The translations under genes were made by a program, and so were the position numbers. The notes beneath the pieces are model-generated. The model ran no database searches, was not told the DNA's origin, and saw only the letters and a list, made by a program, of their open reading frames with translations. From NCBI GenBank assembly GCA_021298435.1, contig JAJTFJ010000003.1:1-64000 (forward strand): a stretch of DNA of 64,000 nt. Direction: 5' to 3'. Shown here piece after piece: positions 1 to 10,672 of the stretch. The stretch's first letter is position 1, and each line of letters opens with the position of its first letter. The stretch comes from Ilumatobacteraceae bacterium. GTDB lineage: Bacteria; Actinomycetota; Acidimicrobiia; Acidimicrobiales; Ilumatobacteraceae.

Positions 1-350
1 CAGACGACATCGACCGCACGACGCAGGCAATTACTGCTGCGCTTGGTTTGAAAGTTCGACGTGAACGTCAATTGGGCAACGGTGCTGTGCAGCGGTTTCA
101 CAAATTAGACAACACCATCATCGAGGTGGTCACTGGGCCACACATCACGCAACCCGGGGCATCTCTGTGGGGCATGGTTGCCAGTGTGGACGATCTTTTT
201 GACTTGGCGGAAGAACTCGGAGAGAACACCACCTCGCCTCCGAAGAAGGCAACACAACCGGGCCGATACATCAGCACCGTGCGTGGTTCTGTGGGCCTTG
301 GTGTTCCGTTTGCACTGATGACACCGCACGTGCGGTTGTCAGACGACTAG
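1..350 (+). CDS. VOC/glyoxalase-like protein, C-terminal part (5' end outside window)
   Basis: The reading frame is open from base 3 and runs to TAG at 348-350, so the N-terminus lies before the window. The visible ~115 residues show a helix followed by a G-L-K-V-R-R-E-R strand and a strand ending IIEVVTG, the kind of beta-alpha-beta pattern seen in VOC (glyoxalase/bleomycin-resistance) modules. No substrate can be named, and metal ligands cannot be assigned from half a domain. A TTG at 48 could be read as a start, but the upstream in-frame codons continue the same fold, so a truncated gene is more likely. The stop shares four bases with that of the convergent nuclease gene. Confidence 0.6.
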   Translation, partial: DDIDRTTQAITAALGLKVRRERQLGNGAVQRFHKLDNTIIEVVTGPHITQPGASLWGMVASVDDLFDLAEELGENTTSPPKKATQPGRYISTVRGSVGLGVPFALMTPHVRLSDD

Positions 351-1288
351 TCGTCTTCGTCTTCGCCGTTGATCTGGCGCAAGTACTTGATTCCTGTTTC
401 GCACTCTTCATTGATGGGGCACCATCTGCACTGAGCACCAGCTCGAAGTTCTGGTGTTCGTTCTTTCAGTGCAAGTTCCGCAATCAGCATAGTGCCTGCT
501 GCAGTGCGACGCACAGCTGCTTGTAACAAGCCTTCGGTGACATCTTCTTCATCGAGGCGTGCAGAGTCGAGCGAGTACGAGCCCAGCTGGCGTGGTGCTT
601 GTCTGCTGCGCAGGGTTTCGACAAGTGCATAGAAACGCAAGTCGTCACGATGCGTTGCAGTGAGACGACCAGTCTTGAGGTCGATGAGAACTTTCTTGCC
701 TGGCCCACCAAGAACTAAGTCCATGCGTGAAGAAAAGACAACTGAGTTGTTGAACAACGAATAGGACGCTGAGTATTCGACCATCGGGCGCCACTGTGGC
801 TTGATGGGTGGGAAGCATTCAATGAAACTGGTCACTGCTGCAAGAACCGTGCCGCGTAATTCGGCGTATTCGTGCTCGGAGAGTGTGTTGATGAACCCCG
901 ACGCACTTTGGCGGGGGTTCTCAGAAACGCTGATGATCGCAGCATCAACAATCTCTGCAGGAACGATGGGGCCGCGCCAGTTCATCAACAGTTCAATGCC
1001 TTTGTGTGCGATGGTGCCACGCACCGTATTGATGTTCCACGCAAACTGACTCTCACGATTCAGGACGTGGTATTTCTCACAGCCGTGCACAGTGGCGATG
1101 TGGTGCTTGTTAATGCGAAGAGGTTCTTCGGCAGTGAACTTTCCCTCAAGTGGTGCGAGAGCTTGGGTGAGCTGTGCTTCGATCGCGTGAATGACTTCGG
1201 CGGGCAATGGTTCCCAGTCGACGGGGACACCCAAAGAGTCAATGATGGCTTGTTGCAAAGGGTTGAGTTCAGTATCCACGACACGCAC
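347..1288 (-). CDS. PD-(D/E)XK nuclease with likely Fe-S cluster (RecB/Cas4/AddB-type)
   Basis: This 313-aa protein belongs to the RecB-like exonuclease superfamily. Visible elements are H96 (motif I region), D190, D203 and K205 in LIDLKTG (the D-x-K core), and a following DDLRFYALV helix like the QxxxY region. Cysteines C70, C287, C290 and C296 follow the one-plus-three spacing (C...Cx2Cx5C) that holds an Fe-S cluster in AddB and Cas4 nucleases. Known members act in DNA end processing; the partner here is unknown. It starts with GTG and stands alone between a VOC gene and a small conserved gene. No CRISPR array or cas1/cas2 is present, so a housekeeping repair role is more likely than Cas4. 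Confidence 0.8.
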   Translation of the reverse strand: MRVVDTELNPLQQAIIDSLGVPVDWEPLPAEVIHAIEAQLTQALAPLEGKFTAEEPLRINKHHIATVHGCEKYHVLNRESQFAWNINTVRGTIAHKGIELLMNWRGPIVPAEIVDAAIISVSENPRQSASGFINTLSEHEYAELRGTVLAAVTSFIECFPPIKPQWRPMVEYSASYSLFNNSVVFSSRMDLVLGGPGKKVLIDLKTGRLTATHRDDLRFYALVETLRSRQAPRQLGSYSLDSARLDEEDVTEGLLQAAVRRTAAGTMLIAELALKERTPELRAGAQCRWCPINEECETGIKYLRQINGEDEDD

Positions 1289-1345
1289 ACCTTATGACGC
1301 GGGAGTGGCAGGGCTGGAAAAGGTGCAACACCCCACTGGCAGTAT

Positions 1346-1717
1346 GTGTCCATGACCCAGTCGGCCACCATGAAGTTCACTGCAGCAGCGCGAGTGCTTG
1401 CTCAGCGTTCAGCAGCGCTCGACCTAGTGGTGCCAGGCTTTCGCAGCCCGCCTCGCATCGTCGGTGTGAATCGCACTATCCGTCGATCACGTGATGGTGT
1501 TGGTGGGGTAGTAGCGGTGCGTTTGTCCGATCGGCCCTTCACGGCAGCAATCGGCGACATGATCGAGGGCGTCGTGTGTATCAACCGACTCGAACCGCCA
1601 GAGGCCGATCGTGTTCGCACGCTGTTGTGGCGCACCATGTTGCAGTTCACGGTCGAAATTTCCGGCAATTCTCGCCGAACCATTCGGTCAGAGCAGCCTT
1701 CTTCGCGCGTAGCCTAA
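1346..1717 (+). CDS. Conserved hypothetical protein
   Basis: This 123-aa basic protein has no domain I can name. The first codon is GTG, and an internal ATG two codons later (1352) is an equally possible start. The middle is rich in Arg/Val with a V-N-R-T-I-R-R segment, and the end has a long amphipathic helix. Codon use looks like that of its neighbours and the frame is open without interruption, so it is probably real. It lies between the divergently oriented nuclease and tRNA-Leu, 10 nt before the tRNA, with no visible terminator between them. No function is proposed. Confidence 0.55.
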   Translation: MSMTQSATMKFTAAARVLAQRSAALDLVVPGFRSPPRIVGVNRTIRRSRDGVGGVVAVRLSDRPFTAAIGDMIEGVVCINRLEPPEADRVRTLLWRTMLQFTVEISGNSRRTIRSEQPSSRVA

Positions 1718-1727
1718 ATACGTTCCT

Positions 1728-1811
1728 GCCCGGATGGCGGAACTGGCAGACGCAGGGGGCTTAAACCCCCCGGAAGGCAACTTCTTGCGGGTTCGATTCC
1801 CGCTCCGGGCA
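1728..1811 (+). tRNA. tRNA-Leu(UAA)
   Basis: The acceptor stem GCCCGGA pairs with TCCGGGC at 1804-1810 and A1811 is the discriminator. The anticodon stem GGGGG/CCCCC closes the loop CTTAAAC, giving anticodon TAA at 1762-1764 (Leu, UUA codons). A long variable arm (about 1772-1787), typical of class II tRNAs, and a T-arm with GGTTCGATTCC are present. The 3' CCA is not encoded. The 3' half overlaps, antisense, the end of the signal peptidase gene. Confidence 0.97.
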
Positions 1812-2342
1812 CTCAGCACCACGATGGCGCAGTTGTCGTACTTCGTTGCGCATCGTCAGGAACTCGGTCATCAGAATTGATGCCAGCAGCGGCAAGAGCA
1901 ACAGCGCAATCAACATCGGATGATTTGCGAATGGCTCTGCGGCGACAACAATTCCAGGAGTGGAAACAACTGTTCCGTAGATCTGGCCTTCGGCGAGTGT
2001 CCACGCATCTTCGGTGGCATTGGCATCGCCTTTGGTCTTGAACATTGAATGCACGACACCATGAGGATCGGTTGACACCCAACGTCGCGTCACTCGATGG
2101 GTCACAGTGTTGTCATCGACTTTAAAGGTGATGACGTCTCCGACTTCGGGAGACAATTTTGGATCGACGGTGATGATGTCACCGATGTGAATGGTGGGCT
2201 CCATGGAGCCGCCCACGATGTGCAGGTGCATCTTGTCTGAACGCGCCGCTTGGGCGGTGGCCCCGGCTACCACAAGGGAGCCAAGGACCGCCGCCGTAGC
2301 TGACGCTGCCACGAAGGCAGAAAAGATGCGCCGAATGTTCAT
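1761..2342 (-). CDS. sipW: Signal peptidase I, SipW/archaeal (S26B) type
   Basis: This 193-aa membrane protease probably processes the neighbouring TasA-like protein at the outer face of the membrane. An N-terminal anchor (residues 8-32) is followed by GGSMEPT with the catalytic Ser46, then V-T-H-R-V with His82 replacing the lysine of classical Lep enzymes, as in SipW and ER-type peptidases, and K-G-D at 104-106. A second membrane segment lies near 143-162. The start ATG overlaps the stop of the upstream gene as TAATG, implying translational coupling. The last ~16 codons run antisense into tRNA-Leu and the TAA stop lies over its anticodon loop, so the C-terminal tail is tRNA complement. Confidence 0.85.
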   Translation of the reverse strand: MNIRRIFSAFVAASATAAVLGSLVVAGATAQAARSDKMHLHIVGGSMEPTIHIGDIITVDPKLSPEVGDVITFKVDDNTVTHRVTRRWVSTDPHGVVHSMFKTKGDANATEDAWTLAEGQIYGTVVSTPGIVVAAEPFANHPMLIALLLLPLLASILMTEFLTMRNEVRQLRHRGAECPERESNPQEVAFRGV

Positions 2343-2899
2343 TAGGCCTGTTCTGAAGCGATCGTCATTGAGACGTTTGATGTCTTGCCAGCAATTGCGT
2401 TAGGTGTTGACATGGGGAGACTCAAGCGGAAACACACTGCGTGTGAACTAGCTGGCGTCATGATCTGGTTGGCAACGTTCAGTGCGGTGAGAGTGCTGGA
2501 CGCAGCGATCAGTGTGCCGGTTTGGTACTTGGCTGCGGTGCAGTTGGAATCGTCAGTCAGTTTCCATGTCTCAACCAAAATTGCATCGACTAGTGGAGCG
2601 CCGGCTCCGGTGGGGCGGCTGGCGGTGATTCCGTAGTTGAAATCAAGTGAGCCAGCATTGGCCAAGTTCATCGAACGGAAGAACACGTCGCCAGGCTTCA
2701 GGTTGCTCAGGGCAACAACGTTGGTGCCGCCGACGGTGATGTCAACCCAGCCAGAGGAAACATCCATGGTGGCTGTTTCGGTGTCGGTGAACATTGCACC
2801 CGATGCTGCGGTGACAACTCCGAAGCCCGCTGTGATCACTGTTGCCAGTGAGACTCCCAGGCGGACAAAGATTGGTGTTGTTTCCATGCACACACTCAA
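2342..2899 (-). CDS. TasA/camelysin-like secreted protein with SipW-type signal peptide
   Basis: This ~185-aa exported protein starts with a long hydrophobic signal (residues 12-35) ending in S-G-A-M-F-T-D-T-E-T, the A-x-F-T-D-T-E-T-type junction characteristic of SipW substrates such as TasA and camelysin. The mature part is Ser/Thr/Asn-rich with N-L-K-P-G-D, typical of this beta-sandwich family. TasA relatives form surface fibres or matrix; that role is inferred here. The first codon is TTG at 2899, and the in-frame ATG at 2887 is the better start. The gene forms a two-gene unit with the dedicated peptidase and lies behind a GTAC-repeat element next to a two-component system. Confidence 0.75.
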   Translation of the reverse strand: MSVCMETTPIFVRLGVSLATVITAGFGVVTAASGAMFTDTETATMDVSSGWVDITVGGTNVVALSNLKPGDVFFRSMNLANAGSLDFNYGITASRPTGAGAPLVDAILVETWKLTDDSNCTAAKYQTGTLIAASSTLTALNVANQIMTPASSHAVCFRLSLPMSTPNAIAGKTSNVSMTIASEQA

Positions 2900-2936
2900 A
2901 CAATTATTTAGGTTGCATTTGCCATGCTTCCGTACT

Positions 2937-2985
2937 CGTTGCTTAGTACTCGGGTACTCGCCGTGGAGGTACCTCGGTACCTAGG
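2937..2985 (-). promoter_or_regulatory. GTAC-repeat element upstream of the TasA-like/sipW operon
   Basis: Four GTAC cores begin at 2946, 2954, 2969 and 2977. They form two pairs, each with 8-bp spacing, separated by 15 bp, in contexts such as GTACTCGGGTACTCG and GGTACCTCGGTACC. A related array lies before the response-regulator gene at 4726-4746. Binding by that regulator is inferred. Confidence 0.5.
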
Positions 2986-3015
2986 CCTTTGGCATCTCCA
3001 TATGGGGCAACAGAA

Positions 3016-4038
3016 TCAACTGATGGGGCAGATCCACGTCATGACAGAACCGCCATTGGGTCCTGGTTGCAGTGCGAATGACCCACCGTGGGTCGTTGCG
3101 CGATGTGCAAGCGACAACGTTCCACCTTTACGACGCTTCGAGCCTTGTGGACCAATGCCATCGTCAGTCACGGTGACATAGATGGTGTCAGTTGTGACGA
3201 GAACAGATGCTTCAACGTTGGTTGCTTTCGCATGGCGAGCAGCATTCGAGAGAGCTTCTCGAAGAACATTCTCAACATCTTCGACGAGGTCGTCCGGTAA
3301 TTCTCGTTCAAGGTGCACGTGAAGGGTAGGTGGCGAGGGCCAGGCACCTTTGAACATGTCAAAGACTTTCTCAATGCACTCTGTCAATGGCGGACGTGAA
3401 TCGAGAGTGATGTCAAAGATGGTGCTGCGAATTTCGCTGATGACATCATTCAGTGAATTGATTGCCCAATCTTTGTCCTCGCGTGTTTTCAAGTTAAGGC
3501 TGATGGCAAAGAGGTTTTGAATGATGGAGTCATGTAGGTCTCGAGCGATGCGAGATCGCTCTGCTTCAAGAAGTGTTTGGCGAGTGGCATCGGTGAAGGC
3601 TTTTCGTTGTGCAATGAGTTCCATCTCAAGAGCTGTCATCTCGCTGAGGTCGGATCCAATTTCTACGATTGCATCACCCACCAGCATCCATGTCACTTCA
3701 ATGCGAACAAGTAATTCGGGGGCCCGATAGCGGTCTTCGGAGTTCTCGCCGATTGCGAAGGTTTGTTTCACAGTTCCTTGCTCAAGGACCTGCTCGACGA
3801 TCTCGAGGACACCTTCTGGTTCGAAGTAAGTGTTCATCATGCTTTGCCCTACAACGGGTGGATGAATACGAATCCCTTCGTATGCGTCGTTCCACCACAG
3901 AAGCTGTAAGTCGACAATGTCGCCGTATTCATTGCGAACTGGAGTGTGTAATCCGATGTAATCACGGATGTTTCGAAGAAGAGGCTCTACGTGGTGATCA
4001 GAACACATCCCCGCTGGAATCTCGACGGGACAAGGCAT
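3016..4038 (-). CDS. NarL-family sensor histidine kinase (HisKA_3/HATPase)
   Basis: This cytoplasmic-looking kinase has ~340 aa from the chosen ATG at 4038. It opens with a PAS-like sensor region (about 20-130), continues with a HisKA_3 dimerisation helix containing R-D-L-H-D-S (phospho-acceptor His near residue 169), and ends with an HATPase domain carrying E-A-L-S-N-A-A-R-H-A (N box) and D-D-G-I-G. No transmembrane segment is evident, so it probably senses an internal or diffusible signal. The frame opens upstream to 4101, but that start would overlap the response regulator by 62 nt; the ATG at 4038 follows the regulator stop by one base (TGAGATG), so I prefer it. It is co-transcribed with the regulator. 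Confidence 0.85.
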   Translation of the reverse strand: MPCPVEIPAGMCSDHHVEPLLRNIRDYIGLHTPVRNEYGDIVDLQLLWWNDAYEGIRIHPPVVGQSMMNTYFEPEGVLEIVEQVLEQGTVKQTFAIGENSEDRYRAPELLVRIEVTWMLVGDAIVEIGSDLSEMTALEMELIAQRKAFTDATRQTLLEAERSRIARDLHDSIIQNLFAISLNLKTREDKDWAINSLNDVISEIRSTIFDITLDSRPPLTECIEKVFDMFKGAWPSPPTLHVHLERELPDDLVEDVENVLREALSNAARHAKATNVEASVLVTTDTIYVTVTDDGIGPQGSKRRKGGTLSLAHRATTHGGSFALQPGPNGGSVMTWICPIS

Positions 4039-4039
4039 C

Positions 4040-4705
4040 TCAGGACTGATTCTTGGTCTGTTGTGATTCGGGGAGATTTGCTGTTGCCACCATGACAGCA
4101 AGTTGCGTTCTGTTCGCGGCGCCCACCACAGTCAATATGCGCGACACATGATTCTTGATGGTCTGCGTACTGAAGTTCATTGCGGCGGCAATCTCTTTAT
4201 CGGTCATTCCTTTAGAGATCAGCTCAGCGATCTCCCTGTCGGTGCCTTCCAGAACGCTGACGCGCGTGGGGTTTGATTGCTGCAGTCGCTGAGATGCGGC
4301 ACGGGCAGCGGAAGCGTCAATCAGACGCAGCCCTGCATGCACATCACGAATAGCTTCCGTGAGATCTCGTGTGGGTGCGCCCTTCAAAATGAGTGCGTCT
4401 GCCCCCGTCGAGTAGCCCTCGACGAGCAATTCGTCTTCAAGAAAAGATGTCAGAAGAACAACGCGGATCGCCGATTGATTTGCTCGAATCCAGCGGGTGA
4501 TGTCATGCCCAACGCCATCCGTAAGGCGCACGTCAATGACGGCAACATCGATTTTTCCTTCGTTCTGTGCGAGATGTTTGAGACAGGCATCAACACTGCG
4601 GGCGGATGCCACTACTTCGAAATCGGCTTCTTCGGAGAGAACTCGCCCTAAGGCATCTCTGACCATGTCGTGATCGTCGCAGAGGAGAATTCGAATGGGC
4701 ACCAT
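4040..4705 (-). CDS. LuxR/NarL-type response regulator
   Basis: This 221-aa two-domain regulator has a receiver domain with D10/D11, phospho-acceptor D58 in VIDVRL and a T-S pair in V-L-L-T-S-F, followed by a C-terminal LuxR helix-turn-helix (about 155-212, T-D-K-E-I-A ... T-I-K-N-H-V). It is the partner of the kinase directly downstream. A TAACCT hexamer at 4709-4714 lies exactly 6 nt before a GTG at 4702, so a leaderless GTG start one codon after the annotated ATG is possible. The upstream GTAC repeats suggest autoregulation and shared control with the divergent racemase gene; this is inference. Confidence 0.9.
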   Translation of the reverse strand: MVPIRILLCDDHDMVRDALGRVLSEEADFEVVASARSVDACLKHLAQNEGKIDVAVIDVRLTDGVGHDITRWIRANQSAIRVVLLTSFLEDELLVEGYSTGADALILKGAPTRDLTEAIRDVHAGLRLIDASAARAASQRLQQSNPTRVSVLEGTDREIAELISKGMTDKEIAAAMNFSTQTIKNHVSRILTVVGAANRTQLAVMVATANLPESQQTKNQS

Positions 4706-4725
4706 GGCAGGTTAGGCGGTGTTCT

Positions 4726-4746
4726 GTACCTTCGGTATGCAGGTAC
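4726..4746. promoter_or_regulatory. GTAC-repeat element between response regulator and racemase genes
   Basis: GTAC at 4726, GTAT at 4735 and GTAC at 4743 are spaced 8-9 bp, as in the repeats before the TasA-like gene. The array falls in the -35 region of both divergent start sites inferred from TAACCT (4709-4714, minus) and CATGAT (4756-4761, plus). Confidence 0.45.
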
Positions 4747-4767
4747 CTGTGGTGGCATGATTGCATC

Positions 4768-5876
4768 ATGCGTATTGACCGGATCCGAGTGGTGAGGACT
4801 CCGCTTCACATGGTGAATCCGTTACGAACCTCTGATGGAAGTCATGAGTCTCGTGTAGCAACTCTTGTTGAGATAAGAGATTCCGAGGGTGTCATTGGTT
4901 GGGGTGAAAATGTTGCGCCCGCAGGAGTTGCATATGTGGGCGAGAACGCAGCCGAATCTGTAATAGCCACATGTGAAGTCATTGCACCACTTTTGGCTGG
5001 CCGAGATGTTGATGTTTTCGAGATGATGCCTGAATCGTGGTGGGGAGTGGCCGGGCATCACTTCGCGAAGCATGCTGTGGAATCTGCAGTGTGGGACCTT
5101 CACGCGCGACGTGAATCAAGATCATTGCGCGACGTCCTTGGTGGTAGTCGCACTTCCATTACTCCTGGAGTAGTTGTGGGAATTGCTGACACAGTGGCAG
5201 AAACGGTTGCAGAAGTGCAGCAACGGATTGCCGAAGGGTATGGCCGGGTGAAGGTCAAGATTTCTCGAGGCCGAGATGTTGATGTGCTGCGTGCGATTCG
5301 CGCTGCATGCGGTGACGCATTAGTGCTGCAAGCAGATGCCAATGCGGCATATTCGAAAGACGACATCGCACTTCTTTGCTCATTTGATGAATTCAATCTG
5401 CAATTCATTGAGCAACCGTTTGCTGCCGGTGACTTAGGTTCTCACGCAGAACTTGCGCGGCGCAGTCGCACCGCAGTGTGTCTCGATGAATCAATCTGCA
5501 CCGTCGATGAATTGATGGGTGCAATTGAGATGAAGGCATGTTCTGTTGTGAACGTCAAGCCTTCTCGTGTTGGCGGAATTGGTGCAGCAGTGCAGATGCA
5601 TCACATTGTGAAGTCACATGGCATTGACGCATGGGTCGGGGGAATGCTTGAGTCCGGTATTGGTCGTGCATCATGTTTGGCCTTGGCGTCTCTTCCAGGA
5701 TTCACGATGACCCCTGACCTCTCTGCATCATCGCGGTACTTTGCTTCTGACATCACCGTCCCGTTTGAGATGGTGAACGGTGAAATTCAGGTGCCCGCGG
5801 GGCCGGGTATTGGTGTGCAGCCTCTGCCTGAGGTGCTTTCTGCACCTGAAACCCGAATACAAACCGTCTTTGAGCG

Positions 5877-5880
<4 letters not shown>
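4768..5880 (+). CDS. o-succinylbenzoate synthase / N-succinylamino acid racemase family enzyme
   Basis: This 370-aa enolase-superfamily enzyme has the full MenC/NSAR catalytic set: K162 and K164 in K-V-K-I, metal ligands D190 (D-A-N), E215 (E-Q-P) and D240 (L-D-E-S), and K264 in N-V-K-P-S-R-V-G-G. It also has the G-G-M-L-E-S-G-I-G-R specificity loop near 293. Family members dehydrate SHCHC in menaquinone synthesis, racemise N-succinyl amino acids, or do both. No other men gene is nearby, and an M20 amidohydrolase follows with overlapping codons. This pairing resembles NSAR/desuccinylase pairs that convert D- to L-amino acids, so racemase activity is my preferred reading. It starts with ATG 6 nt after CATGAT. 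Confidence 0.8.
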
Positions 5881-8672
<2,792 letters not shown>

Positions 8673-8679
8673 CTCGGTC

Positions 8680-8685
8680 ACGGTA
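8680..8685 (-). promoter_or_regulatory. -10 element of the small membrane protein gene
   Basis: TACCGT on the minus strand, seven bases before the ATG at 8672. Confidence 0.4.
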
Positions 8686-8750
8686 CAACTATCACTAGAG
8701 ACCGTGGTGGCACGGGGGAGCATGCAGCCTCGCCATTAGCCTGTGAATCG

Positions 8751-9494
8751 ATGGAACCATCGACCTTCTCAAAGCTTTCTGTGTTTTTCCCTATGTGGAA
8801 TGAGCAGGACTACATCGAGCGTGCCATTGATGCCGCTCGGGAAGAGTGCGAAGACCTGATGTCAACCAACGACATCGGGGACTATGAACTCATCATCGTG
8901 GATGATGCGTCAACTGATGCCACCCCAGAAATTGCAGCTCGATTGGCTGCAGCGGATTCGCGGATAAAAGTCGTGCGTCACCCAGAGAATCGCAAACTGG
9001 GCGGATCAATGAAATCTGGATTCGCAGCGGCAACCGGCGACTTGGTGCTCTACACCGACGCCGACCTCCCTTTTGATATGCACGACGTTCATAAGGCGAT
9101 TCGATTGTTGCGCTATTACAACGCTGATGTCGTCAGTGCATATCGCTTTGACAGAACAGGCGAGGGATATGTGCGCACGGTGTACTCGTTCTTCTACAAC
9201 CTCATGGTTCGTGTTCTCTTCGGTGTCCGCATGCGGGATATCAACTTTGCATTCAAGTTGTGTCGTACCCGCATCTTTGACCACGTTGAATTGAAAAGCG
9301 AAGGTTCGTTCATCGACGCAGAGTTGGCCGTGAAAGCACAGAAGTACGGATACACAGTGATTCAGTTCGGGGTGGACTATTTCCCTCGCACCCGCGGAGT
9401 GTCGACATTGAGCTCGCCTGGTGTCATCATCAAGATTCTTCGTGAGGCCCGCAGTCTCCGACGCGAAATTCGGGGAATCACCCCCGCCATCTAG
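8751..9494 (+). CDS. Family 2 glycosyltransferase, polyprenyl-phosphate mannosyl/glucosyl type
   Basis: This 248-aa GT-A fold enzyme has V-V-D-D-A-S-T-D (UDP/GDP-sugar binding, 50-56) and the D-A-D metal motif at 103-105. It has no C-terminal membrane anchor, resembling soluble Dpm1-like synthases that load a sugar onto a lipid carrier. A C-terminal amphipathic R-E-A-R-S-L-R-R-E segment may touch the membrane. The long open frame begins at 8637, but the ATG at 8751 starts exactly where the GT fold begins and has TAGCCT eight bases upstream. It is followed by an L,D-transpeptidase, consistent with envelope work. Confidence 0.8.
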   Translation: MEPSTFSKLSVFFPMWNEQDYIERAIDAAREECEDLMSTNDIGDYELIIVDDASTDATPEIAARLAAADSRIKVVRHPENRKLGGSMKSGFAAATGDLVLYTDADLPFDMHDVHKAIRLLRYYNADVVSAYRFDRTGEGYVRTVYSFFYNLMVRVLFGVRMRDINFAFKLCRTRIFDHVELKSEGSFIDAELAVKAQKYGYTVIQFGVDYFPRTRGVSTLSSPGVIIKILREARSLRREIRGITPAI

Positions 9495-9539
9495 CCCCGA
9501 AGCCACTCATGGCGAGGGCGTTGGTAGCGTTCAAGGTGC

Positions 9540-10664
9540 GTGAGCGAGCCTTTTGACCCCGAGATGAGCGAGCCGTATTTCTCCGACGATGGCGCGGGGG
9601 AGTATCCCGCCGAGTACGTCGCCCCCCATGTTCCATGGTGGATCCATTGGCGACCTGCGATGGTCGCTGCTGCTGTCTTTGCCACGGTGATTGGCGGAAT
9701 CGTGATCTCGCGTTCCAGCACCGCAACTCCGGCGACGACAACCACATCCACGCTTGTGCCTGGTCAATGTGCGCCAGACGCGCCCATCACATGCTTTGGA
9801 CAAAATCGAGTTATCCGCGATGACATGAAGGGCAACGACGTTCGTCGTATTCAACAGCGCCTGAAAGATCTGAAGTTTGATCCCGGCGTGGTGGATGGCA
9901 TTTACGGTGGCGACACCATGATGGCTGTGTGGGCCTTTCAGTCGCTGGTCTTGAATATTCCTCGCAACGCATTAGTTGACTTCGTGACGCCGGTGATGTG
10001 GGACGCAATGCGTGGCGATGTTGTCATCACCCCGCGTCGTCAACCTGGGACTCCGCACCACGTGGAGATTTATCTGCCAGAGCAGGTCATCGTTGTCTTC
10101 ACTGGCACTGAGGTGAATCTCATCAGCCATATCTCTAGTGGCACGGGTGAGAAATGGTGCGAAGAGGTCATCATCGACCCGGGCGAAGAAGGCAACAAAG
10201 GAACTGAAGTCATCAAAGAAGGATGGTGCGGTGACGCGGTGACGCCGGGCGGTATCTATCGCTTCTACAACCGCAAGATTGGTTTGCGCCAAAGCAAGCT
10301 GGGCACGATGTGGAACCCGGTGTATTTCAATTTTGGTATCGCAGTACACGGTGCAATGACTGTTCCGAAAGAGCCGGCATCACACGGCTGTATTCGAATT
10401 CCAATCTTTATCTCTGAGTACTTCCACACTCTGGTGGAATACAACGATCGCGTCTATGTCTTTGACGGTGTGAAAGAGCCTGAAGAATACGGCTCACAGA
10501 TACCTCCATCTGACAAGAGAGATCCGAACTACACCACAACTACTTCGACTCCGACGACCACAACAGTTCCGAAAACTACAGTGCCGAAGACAACTATTCC
10601 GAAGATCACGACGACCTCGTCAACAACGACAACAACAGCGGTGGTTGTTCCAACAGCGCCGTAA
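9540..10664 (+). CDS. L,D-transpeptidase with peptidoglycan-binding domain and Thr-rich tail
   Basis: This 374-aa envelope enzyme forms 3-3 peptidoglycan cross-links or attaches proteins. A cytoplasmic N-terminus (1-38) leads into one transmembrane anchor (about 40-57), a peptidoglycan-binding domain (about 90-155) with V-D-G-I-Y-G, and a YkuD catalytic domain (about 173-310) with H270 and S-H-G-C-I-R at 281-286 (catalytic Cys284). The last ~45 residues are repeats of TTT, VPKTT and TIPK, a wall-spanning or glycosylatable linker. The start is GTG. The exposed C-terminal Thr tail after the catalytic domain is unusual, since linkers normally come before it. Confidence 0.9.
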   Translation: MSEPFDPEMSEPYFSDDGAGEYPAEYVAPHVPWWIHWRPAMVAAAVFATVIGGIVISRSSTATPATTTTSTLVPGQCAPDAPITCFGQNRVIRDDMKGNDVRRIQQRLKDLKFDPGVVDGIYGGDTMMAVWAFQSLVLNIPRNALVDFVTPVMWDAMRGDVVITPRRQPGTPHHVEIYLPEQVIVVFTGTEVNLISHISSGTGEKWCEEVIIDPGEEGNKGTEVIKEGWCGDAVTPGGIYRFYNRKIGLRQSKLGTMWNPVYFNFGIAVHGAMTVPKEPASHGCIRIPIFISEYFHTLVEYNDRVYVFDGVKEPEEYGSQIPPSDKRDPNYTTTTSTPTTTTVPKTTVPKTTIPKITTTSSTTTTTAVVVPTAP

Positions 10665-10672
10665 CGAGTTTC

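Noticed and set aside
347..1288. Cas4 of a CRISPR system
   Set aside because: No repeats, spacers, cas1 or cas2 occur in the window, so a generic Fe-S nuclease is the safer call.
1576..1764. Plus-strand ORF running into tRNA-Leu
   Set aside because: It lies in a shifted frame of the conserved hypothetical gene and ends inside the tRNA; no start signal.
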